A stretch of DNA of 64,000 nucleotides, from the NCBI GenBank assembly GCA_018824405.1, contig JAHJGO010000024.1, positions 1-64,000 on the forward strand, written 5' to 3'. Each line of letters begins with the position of its first letter. Position 1 is the first letter of the stretch. Origin of the DNA: Gammaproteobacteria bacterium (GTDB lineage: Bacteria > Pseudomonadota > Gammaproteobacteria > Burkholderiales > Sulfuricellaceae). The position numbers and the translations under genes are program-made. The notes under the pieces were generated by a model. The model was not told the origin of the DNA and did no database searches. It saw only the letters and a program-made list of their open reading frames with translations. This document shows positions 44,584-50,964 of the stretch, piece after piece.

Positions 44584-44895
44584 CTAGGCAGCTAATCGAT
44601 CGATGGGGGCGATTTGTACCTTGGGTGCCCCAGCTTTTCGTGCCTGCCACAGGTCATACGCAGCCTGTTGCGCGATCCACAGATCGGCGCGGCCACCATT
44701 CTCAACTCCCAGCCAGCCCTCCAGGCGCAATGCCATTTCCGGGGATATGGCAGCACGGGCATTAAGCACACGCGACAAAGTGGCACGGGTAACGCCAAGC
44801 TGAGAGGCGGCCTCGGTCACGGTCAACCCCAGAGCTGGCAGGATATCTTCGCGTAGTGTTTCTCCAGGGTGTGGCGGGTTGTGTATTCTGGTCAT
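44584..44895 (-). CDS. higA: HigA-family antitoxin (XRE type), separated from its promoter
   Basis: This 103-residue protein has the HigA/VapI signature HPGETLREDILPALGLTVTEAA followed by an HTH (SQLGVTRATLSRVLNARAAISPEMALRL) and the WLGVENG segment. It neutralises HigB and represses the operon. ATG at 44895 has AGGAGG 8 nt upstream; the TTG at 44901 is too close to that site. The native promoter now lies 2.8 kb away because an IS21-type element split higB, so expression depends on the IS or a cryptic promoter. Confidence 0.9.
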   Translation of the reverse strand: MTRIHNPPHPGETLREDILPALGLTVTEAASQLGVTRATLSRVLNARAAISPEMALRLEGWLGVENGGRADLWIAQQAAYDLWQARKAGAPKVQIAPIDRLAA

Positions 44896-44907
44896 GTTCA
44901 ATACCTC

Positions 44908-45074
44908 CTAGTGGTAATCCTGATAGTCAACCAGGATGACGTCTTCATCTTCGAATTTGAAGGTCAGGCGCCAATTCCCGCTCACCGTCAACGAGTAGTG
45001 TCCGGCAAGGTCCCCAGTCAGAAGGTGTAGCTTCCATCCTGGAACATTCATGTCGGTCGCAGCTCTGGCAAGAT
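44908..45074 (-). pseudogene. higB: higB toxin, C-terminal fragment (interrupted by IS21-type element)
   Basis: The minus strand encodes LARAATDMNVPGWKLHLL, then TGDLAGHYSLTVSGNWRLTF and FEDEDVILVDYQDYH plus stop. This is the C-terminal two-thirds of a RelE-superfamily HigB mRNA interferase. Removing the IS and one copy of the 8-bp duplication restores a continuous frame with the fragment at 47624-47743, giving about 93 residues, the normal size. The stop lies 12 bp before the higA start. Confidence 0.88.
45067..45074. repeat. 8-bp target-site duplication, left copy
   Basis: GGCAAGAT occurs directly before the left IS end and again at 47624-47631 directly after the right end. IS21 elements make duplications of 4-8 bp. 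Confidence 0.9.
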
Positions 45075-45088
45075 TGCGAATTCCGGTT

Positions 45089-45168
45089 CAAACTGGACAC
45101 GCATTCCACGGCAAACTGGACAGCCATTCCAGAGCAAACTGGACACTGATTCCACGGCAAACTGGACA
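45089..45168. repeat. IS21 left-end multiple terminal repeats
   Basis: Four copies of CAAACTGGACA with spacers ending in ATTCCACGG or ATTCCAGAG, each 23 bp apart. Two matching inverted copies lie at 47577-47610. Such repeats are IstA binding sites. Confidence 0.9.
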
Positions 45169-45236
45169 GTAAAATAGAGTCATAGCGGTACGCGGGATAA
45201 CCGTGGCAACCTCGGAGATTTTTACCGAGGAGCCAC

Positions 45237-46775
45237 ATGGCCAACAACAGGTTATCCATGCGCAAGATTACAGAAACACTTCGACTGCATTTTGAATGCG
45301 GTCGCTCCAACCGGGAAATTTCCCGCGCTATCGGCGCGTCGCCGACCACGGTTTGCGATTATCTTCGCCGCGCCAAGGCGGCTGGCCTGAGCTATCCGCT
45401 GCCCGAGAGCATGGATGATCTGGCCCTCGAACGGCGACTGTTCCCGCCGATTGTGCCTTCTGACATTGTTCGATCCGAACCGGACTGGATCTGGGCACAC
45501 CGCGAAATGCGCAAGAAGAGCGTTACGCTGGAGTTGCTGTGGCAGGAATACAAAGCAGCGCATCCAGACGGCTACCAATATAGCTGGTTCTGCGAACGCT
45601 ACCGGCAATGGGTAGGCAAGCTGTCGGTCATCATGCGGCAAACGCACACGCCTGGCGAAAAGCTGTTCGTTGATTATGCCGGGCAGACCTTGCCGGTCAT
45701 TGACGGGCTGACGGGTGAAATCCGTCATGCGCAACTCTTTGTTGCCGTACTCGGTGCATCCAACTACACCTACGCGGAAGCCACCTGGACACAGCAACTG
45801 TCCGATTGGGTCGGCTCCCATGTGCGCGCCTTCGAGTTTATTGGGGGCGTGACGGAAATCCTTGTGCCAGACAACCTCAAGTCAGGCGTCAAGCATCCCT
45901 CCTATTACGATCCGGAATTGAACCCGACTTACCGCGACTTGGCCGCGCATTATAGCGTGACCGTTCTACCGGCACGCGCTCGCCGGCCACGCGACAAGGC
46001 CAAGGTGGAGAATGGTGTGCTGGTAGTCGAACGCTGGATATTGGCACGGCTGCGCAATCAGCGCTTCTTCAGCCTGGAAGAAGCCAACCGCGCCATATCG
46101 GCATTGCTGGTCGACTTGAATCAGCGCCCGTTCAAGAAGCTGCCCGGATGCCGCCATAGCGCGTTCGTCGAGCTCGACCGCCCGGCGCTCAAGGCTCTGC
46201 CAGTGGATCGCTATCAGTTTGCCGAATGGAAGATCGCCCGTGTCGGCATCGACTACCATGTCGAGATCACAGGCCATTATTACTCGGCGCCGTTCAGGTT
46301 CGCTCGTCAGGAAGTGGATGTGCGCTTCACGGCAACGACGGTAGAGATATTCCATCGCGGCAGCCGCATCGCCGCCCATGCCAGAAGTTTGCTCAAAGGG
46401 CGGCACACCACCATCGATGCCCACATGACACCGGCGCATCAGCAGGTTGCGGGCTGGAATGCCAAACGTCTGCTCGACTGGGCGCAGAAGGTGGGGCCGA
46501 ACACGTACGCCACCGTGGAAAGCATGCTGGGGCAGCGCAAACACCCGCAACAAAGTTACCGCGCCTGTCTGGGCGTGTTGCGCATGGGGCGCGATTACGG
46601 CAATCCGAGACTGGAAGCAGCTTGTTCCCGCGCTCTGGCACTGAATGCGGCCAACTACCGGAGTGTCAGCTCCATCCTCAAGAATGGGCTGGATAAACAG
46701 ATCCGGACCGAACCCGCGCAAACCACTCTGCCGCTCACGCACAGCACGGTGCGCGGCCCCGAGTATTACCACTAA
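45237..46775 (+). CDS. istA: IS21-family transposase IstA
   Basis: This 512-residue transposase has an N-terminal HTH (FECGRSNREISRAIGASPTTVCDYL), then a DDE core: first Asp in LFVDYAGQTLPV, second in EILVPDNLKSGV, Glu in KAKVENGVLVVERWIL. A C-terminal beta-barrel domain (IDYHVEITGHYYSAPF) follows. It cuts and joins the IS ends. GAGGAG precedes the ATG by about 6 nt. Length and motifs are complete. Confidence 0.95.
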   Translation: MANNRLSMRKITETLRLHFECGRSNREISRAIGASPTTVCDYLRRAKAAGLSYPLPESMDDLALERRLFPPIVPSDIVRSEPDWIWAHREMRKKSVTLELLWQEYKAAHPDGYQYSWFCERYRQWVGKLSVIMRQTHTPGEKLFVDYAGQTLPVIDGLTGEIRHAQLFVAVLGASNYTYAEATWTQQLSDWVGSHVRAFEFIGGVTEILVPDNLKSGVKHPSYYDPELNPTYRDLAAHYSVTVLPARARRPRDKAKVENGVLVVERWILARLRNQRFFSLEEANRAISALLVDLNQRPFKKLPGCRHSAFVELDRPALKALPVDRYQFAEWKIARVGIDYHVEITGHYYSAPFRFARQEVDVRFTATTVEIFHRGSRIAAHARSLLKGRHTTIDAHMTPAHQQVAGWNAKRLLDWAQKVGPNTYATVESMLGQRKHPQQSYRACLGVLRMGRDYGNPRLEAACSRALALNAANYRSVSSILKNGLDKQIRTEPAQTTLPLTHSTVRGPEYYH

Positions 46776-46791
46776 CCAAAGGAGAAGCCGC

Positions 46792-47547
46792 ATGTTAAAC
46801 CACCCCACCTACCAGCAACTCAACCAACTGCGCCTGTTCGGCATGGCGCAGGCGTTGAACGAGCAGCAGCGATTGCCCGAACTTGACCGAATGTCGTTCG
46901 AGGAGCGGCTCGGTCTGTTGGTCGAACGCGAGGCCAGCGAACGCGCATCCATGCAGACCTCAGCACGATTACGCCGCGCCAAGCTGAAACATGCGGCAGT
47001 GCCGGAAGATGTCGATTACCGCGTGGCGCGCGGCCTGGATCGAACCTTGTTCAACCGGCTGCTGACAGGATCATGGATCAAAGAGCACCAGAACGTGTTG
47101 ATCACGGGGCTGACCGGGCTGGGTAAAACCTGGCTGGCCTGTGCGTTGACCAATCAGGCGTGTCGGCTGGGCTATTCGTCTCTGTACGTGCGCGTACCGC
47201 GCCTGTTCGAGGAGTTGGCGATTGCGCATGGCGATGGGCGTTACGTGAAATTCATCACGCAGCTCGCCAAGGTCGATGTTCTGCTGCTGGACGATTGGGG
47301 CGTGGCGATGCTGACGGATTCCGCTCGGCGTGATTTGCTGGAAATACTGGATGATCGTTATAACCAGCGCTCGACCATCATTACCAGTCAGCTGAAGGTG
47401 GATGATTGGCATGATTCAATCGGCGACCCCATTCTGGCTGATGCCATTCTGGATCGGCTCGTGCATAACGCACATAAACTGGATCTGTCCGGCGAGTCGA
47501 TCAGAAAGAGCAAAAGAGGTTTGACTAAACCCGCAAATCAGGAGTAA
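46792..47547 (+). CDS. istB: IS21-family ATPase helper IstB
   Basis: This 251-residue AAA+ protein has an N-terminal helical part, Walker A ITGLTGLGKTWLACAL and Walker B VLLLDDWGVAML, with a sensor-I TSQ (IITSQLKVDDWHD). It stimulates IstA and selects targets. The start at 46792 (MLNHPTYQQLNQLRLFGMA) has AAGGAG 9 nt upstream and lies 16 bp after istA. The gene is complete. Confidence 0.95.
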   Translation: MLNHPTYQQLNQLRLFGMAQALNEQQRLPELDRMSFEERLGLLVEREASERASMQTSARLRRAKLKHAAVPEDVDYRVARGLDRTLFNRLLTGSWIKEHQNVLITGLTGLGKTWLACALTNQACRLGYSSLYVRVPRLFEELAIAHGDGRYVKFITQLAKVDVLLLDDWGVAMLTDSARRDLLEILDDRYNQRSTIITSQLKVDDWHDSIGDPILADAILDRLVHNAHKLDLSGESIRKSKRGLTKPANQE

Positions 47548-47623
47548 AAACAAACCCCGCATCGCTACGCTCCGACTGTCCAGTTTGCCGTGGACTGAGT
47601 GTCCAGTTTCAGTGGAATACGCA

Positions 47624-47743
47624 GGCAAGATCAAGCCGGGTCAGTTGTCGTCCCAGTCGTTGCGCATGATGCGGTTGTATTCCTGCCTTGCTGCCGGATT
47701 CGTAAAAAGCTTGCAGCCCTCTATGCAGAAGTGTCTTGATCAT
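47624..47743 (-). pseudogene. higB: higB toxin, N-terminal fragment (interrupted by IS21-type element)
   Basis: From ATG at 47743 the minus strand encodes MIKTLLHRGLQAFYESGSKA and GIQPHHAQRLGRQLTRLDLA, then enters the IS. This is the typical HigB N terminus (MIK-x-F/L-H-x-GL-x-x-x-Y/F-x-x-G). The right copy of the target duplication GGCAAGAT occupies 47624-47631. No Shine-Dalgarno is present; the promoter at 47751-47779 places the transcript start close to the ATG. Confidence 0.88.
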
Positions 47744-47750
47744 GGAGGAG

Positions 47751-47779
47751 ATTGTATAGCGTAACGTTACGGCTAGCAA
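47751..47779 (-). promoter_or_regulatory. higBA promoter with palindromic operator
   Basis: TTGCTA (47779-47774) and TACAAT (47756-47751) are 17 bp apart on the minus strand. The spacer contains the perfect palindrome CGTAACGTTACG (47760-47771), a fitting operator for HigA. The -10 ends 7 bp before the higB ATG, so the message is probably leaderless. Confidence 0.6.
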
Positions 47780-47856
47780 TGGATGTTGATGCGATACAAA
47801 AAATCATAGACAATTTCTTTGGTTTCAGGTGCTTACGGAGAGTCGCCGTTGATCGC

Positions 47857-48705
47857 TCAAAGCGTCGGCAGGCGCGGACTGGCTCTCAGGCTGATCACGC
47901 CGCTCAGGACGATCAGGCCGATGGCCAGCCAGCTGCCGGGCGAGAGAATTTCCTGCCACAGCAGCACGCCCCACAGGCTGGCGAAGATCACCGTGCTGTA
48001 GGCCAGGCTGCCGACTACCAGCGTGTTGCCGGTGCGGTAGGCGCGGGTCATGGCAAGTTGCGCCAGGGTGGCGGTGGTGCCGATGGCCAGCAGGATGGCG
48101 AAGTGTTGCAGGGTGATGGCGTGAAAGCTGTGGAACAGCATCCAGATGCCGCCGCCCAGCGTGCAGAACAGGGTGAAGTAGAACACCACGCGCCATTCCG
48201 GCTCGCCCATTGCACCCAGTTGTTTGACGTTGAGATAGGCGATGCCGGCGAAGAATCCGGACAGGAGGCCGAGCAGCCCGGCGTTGAGCTGCTCGGCATG
48301 CAGGGTGGGGCGCAGCAGAAAGACCACGCCTGCGAAGCCCAGGATGATGGTGAAAATCAGCAGCGGGCGCGGACCTTCCCTGAGCATGACCGTGGTGAAC
48401 ATGGCCAGGAACAGCGGCGAGGTGTAGTTCAGGGTGATCGCCGTTGCCAGCGGAAGCACGCTGAGGGCGTAAAAGAACAGCATCAGCGCCACAAAGCCCG
48501 AGAAGCCGCGCCAGAAATGCATTTTCAGGTTGGGTGTGGCGAGGCTCAGGCCCTGGAGCCTGATGATGAGGTAGATCACCAGCAGCCCGAACAGGGAACG
48601 GTAGAACACCAGTTCGGCGCTGGAAAAATACTCTGCCCCGAGTTTGACGAACACCCCCATGACGCTGAACAGGATGCCAGCGACAATCATCCAGGAAGAG
48701 GTCAT
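47857..48705 (-). CDS. EamA/DMT-family inner-membrane transporter
   Basis: This 282-residue protein has ten predicted transmembrane helices in two EamA repeats (for example GLLVIYLIIRLQGL region, ALSVLPLATAITLNYTSPLFLAMF and MTRAYRTGNTLVVGSLAYSTVIF). Family members export amino acids, nucleobases or metabolites; the substrate is unknown. The gene starts 1 bp after the nadC stop, so they share a transcript. Confidence 0.9.
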   Translation of the reverse strand: MTSSWMIVAGILFSVMGVFVKLGAEYFSSAELVFYRSLFGLLVIYLIIRLQGLSLATPNLKMHFWRGFSGFVALMLFFYALSVLPLATAITLNYTSPLFLAMFTTVMLREGPRPLLIFTIILGFAGVVFLLRPTLHAEQLNAGLLGLLSGFFAGIAYLNVKQLGAMGEPEWRVVFYFTLFCTLGGGIWMLFHSFHAITLQHFAILLAIGTTATLAQLAMTRAYRTGNTLVVGSLAYSTVIFASLWGVLLWQEILSPGSWLAIGLIVLSGVISLRASPRLPTL

Positions 48706-48706
48706 T

Positions 48707-49540
48707 TCAAAGAACGATGCGCATGGACAGGTCGACGGCCTTGATGTCCTTGGTCAGGCTGCCGATGGAGATGCGATCCACACCGGTTTCCGCAATGGCG
48801 CGCACGCTCTCCATGTTGATCCCGCCGGAGGCCTCCAGTGCAGCCCGTCCGGCAGTGGAAATGACCGCCTGCCGCATGTCGGCAAGACTGAAATTGTCGA
48901 GCAGGATGAGCTTGGCGCCAGCCGATAGCGCCTGTTCGAGTTCGTCCGGATTCTCCACCTCGATCTGCACCGAGACGCCAGGCGGCGCGGCGCGGTGGGC
49001 TTGCGCCAGCACGGCGGCGATGCCGCCTGCGGCAAGGATATGGTTTTCCTTGATCAGGATGCCGTCGAATAAACCAGTGCGCTGATTTTCCCCGCCGCCG
49101 GTCCTGACCGCATACTTTTGCGCCAGCCTCAGGCCGGGCAGGGTCTTGCGCGTGTCCATGATCACCGCGCCGGTGCCCCTGACGGCATCCACGTAGCGGT
49201 GCGTGGCAGTGGCGGTGGCTGAGAGGGTCTGGAGGAAATTCAGCGCCGGACGCTCGGCGGAAAGCAGGGCGCGGGCGTTGCCCGTGATGTGACACAGAGT
49301 CTGGCTGGGTGCGAGCGGGTCGCCTTCCTGCACCAGCCATTCGATGGTGACGTGCGTATCGAGCCGGCGAAAGCATGCCTCGAACCAGGGCGTGCCGCAC
49401 AGCACGGCAGCCTCGCGGCAGATCACCGTGGCCCGGGCAATCGCATCTGCGGGGATGAGCCCGGCAGTCAGGTCGCCTGCGCCGATGTCCTCTGCCAGAG
49501 CGGTTTCGACGTTCCTTGCGATTTCTGCTGCCAGCTCCAT
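48707..49540 (-). CDS. nadC: Nicotinate-nucleotide pyrophosphorylase (quinolinate phosphoribosyltransferase)
   Basis: NadC converts quinolinate and PRPP to nicotinate mononucleotide in NAD synthesis. The 277-residue protein has GDLTAGLIP, LNFLQTLSATATATHRYVDA (substrate Arg/His region follows), MDTRKTLPGLRLAQKYAVRTGGG, LIKENHI and the phosphate-binding LEASGGINMESVRAIAETGVDRISIG split by turns. All active-site motifs are present. Confidence 0.96.
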   Translation of the reverse strand: MELAAEIARNVETALAEDIGAGDLTAGLIPADAIARATVICREAAVLCGTPWFEACFRRLDTHVTIEWLVQEGDPLAPSQTLCHITGNARALLSAERPALNFLQTLSATATATHRYVDAVRGTGAVIMDTRKTLPGLRLAQKYAVRTGGGENQRTGLFDGILIKENHILAAGGIAAVLAQAHRAAPPGVSVQIEVENPDELEQALSAGAKLILLDNFSLADMRQAVISTAGRAALEASGGINMESVRAIAETGVDRISIGSLTKDIKAVDLSMRIVL

Positions 49541-49620
49541 GTTTTTTCCTGTGAATGCCGAACTCTGAAAGGCGAATTGTACCCAAGGACAGGGAGCCGA
49601 TGTTGGGCGTGATTTATTGA

Positions 49621-49664
49621 GCTGACGACATATTTTTTGCCCGGCGGCGAGATATGTCGTCAGC
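49621..49664. repeat. 13-bp perfect inverted repeat after the translocase-like gene
   Basis: GCTGACGACATAT (49621-49633) and ATATGTCGTCAGC (49652-49664) are perfectly complementary with an 18-bp loop. It lies 8 bp downstream of the transporter stop. It may slow or stop transcription, but the minus strand has no T-run after the stem. Confidence 0.5.
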
Positions 49665-49672
49665 CTGAGCTA

Positions 49673-50962
49673 TCAGTGTACTGGAGCTCCCGGGCGGGTC
49701 AGAATCAGGTATTCCCTGTGTAGTGTCACCAGTACCAGGCCCCAGATGATGCAGCCACCCAGGGTCACCCAGCCCAGTCCTGCCACCCCCTCGCCAGCCA
49801 GTGACCAGTGGGAGAGGGCAATAATGATCAGGGATCCCAGGGCCTTGAACAGGCGGTAGCCGAACATATCTATCCAGGCCTTGGCCTGATACATGAGCAG
49901 GGGCTCGACCGGGATGTAGAGCAGCTCCCTGGCTGCGCGGTTGATGGAATAGGACAGGCCGCGGTCGCTGATTTTCATGATGGCAGCCGGTATGAGGGTC
50001 GGGTGAAGCATGAAGCCGCCGGTTGACAGGGCCAGAACCACGGGCTGCACCAGCAGTCCGGCGAGCACACCCAGGGTGTTGAGGATCAGGGGGGTGAGTA
50101 CCAGGTTCACGGCGATGGATACGCCGCCCATGACGCTGAAGAAGACAGAAAGGGCAGCAGTGCGGGCCTCCCGTTCCGGGTAGGTGATCTCGATGATGTG
50201 CAGGAACTGGTATTCGACCAGGGGGGAAATGCCCTGGGCCAGGAGCAGGGCGACAGCGATGAGCACCAGATAGCGGTTTCCGGCGATGAAGCGCCAGCTG
50301 CCCGCCTTCGGGGCCAGCGCTGGGGGCGGTGTGTTTTGCTCGGCCCGGTACAGCAGTCCCCATCGCTCCATGCTCCAGGTCAGGCCGAAGATGAGGCCGA
50401 CGAAAGCGGCTGCCACCAGCATGAGGTCGGGAGTCTGCAAGGGGGTGTAGCTGATCAGCAGCGCTGCCAGGATGCTGCCGAAGACGCCGCCCAGCAGCCC
50501 GCCGGTGCCAACAAAGCCGTACCAGCGCCGGCCTTCTGCTGTATGGTAGCTGCCGTTGGCGAGGCTCCAGAACTGCTCCGCCAGCACGACGCCGAAAATA
50601 TCCACGAAGATGTAGAAGGCGACCGCCACCCAGGGTGCATGAGTGGCGGCCAGTACCCTGAAGCCGACAAGGGTGCAGGTGAAAAGCAGGCAACTCAGCA
50701 ACACGACTCGCACTCGCCCAAAGCGCTCGAGGATCTTCCGGTACACTGCAATGGTGGCCAGCAAAGCGACTGCAGAACCGATCCAGACATAGGGCAGAGA
50801 GTCGGCGCCGAGGGCCTCGATGAGCAGGGAGCGGCTGGCCGGTTTCAGCTGGTAGAGGGCGGTAATGATGAGGAAGAAATCCAGCGAGAACACCAGCGAT
50901 CTCAGGAGCGTTCCATAAGGATGCCCCGATTTATGGGAACTTTTTTCCAGATCGTCTGCCAT
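49673..50962 (-). CDS. ATP/ADP (NTP/NDP) translocase-like membrane transporter
   Basis: This 429-residue protein has about 12 transmembrane helices. The segments SRSLLIEALGADSLPYVWIG, YRKILERFGRVRVVLLSCLL and VDIFGVVLAEQFWSLANGSY follow the pattern of bacterial proteins related to the Npt/Tlc nucleotide exchanger family. In free-living bacteria the substrate is mostly unknown. ATG at 50962 starts MADDLEKSSHKSG; it lies only 2 bp after the stop of the upstream 738-codon frame, suggesting one transcript with the serine hydrolase and dikinase-like genes. Confidence 0.78.
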   Translation of the reverse strand: MADDLEKSSHKSGHPYGTLLRSLVFSLDFFLIITALYQLKPASRSLLIEALGADSLPYVWIGSAVALLATIAVYRKILERFGRVRVVLLSCLLFTCTLVGFRVLAATHAPWVAVAFYIFVDIFGVVLAEQFWSLANGSYHTAEGRRWYGFVGTGGLLGGVFGSILAALLISYTPLQTPDLMLVAAAFVGLIFGLTWSMERWGLLYRAEQNTPPPALAPKAGSWRFIAGNRYLVLIAVALLLAQGISPLVEYQFLHIIEITYPEREARTAALSVFFSVMGGVSIAVNLVLTPLILNTLGVLAGLLVQPVVLALSTGGFMLHPTLIPAAIMKISDRGLSYSINRAARELLYIPVEPLLMYQAKAWIDMFGYRLFKALGSLIIIALSHWSLAGEGVAGLGWVTLGGCIIWGLVLVTLHREYLILTRPGAPVH

Positions 50963-50964
50963 AA

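Larger units (their letters stand above)
45075..47623 (+). mobile_element. IS21-family insertion sequence, 2549 bp, complete
   Basis: The element starts TGCGAATTCC and ends GGAATACGCA (TG...CA ends). It carries istA and istB on the plus strand and has 8-bp target duplications. Terminal regions hold multiple transposase-binding repeats: CAAACTGGACA four times at the left end with a strict 23-bp period (45089, 45112, 45135, 45158) and twice inverted at the right end, also 23 bp apart (47577, 47600). Both genes are intact, so it may be active. It sits inside higB. Confidence 0.95.

Noticed and set aside
45089-45168. Four regularly spaced 23-bp units that look like a small CRISPR array
   Set aside because: They lie at an IS21 end, have matching inverted copies at the other end, and spacers are too short and similar.
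49621-49664. Inverted repeat as a firm intrinsic terminator
   Set aside because: Stem is perfect but has an 18-bp loop and no T-run, so it is listed only as a repeat.
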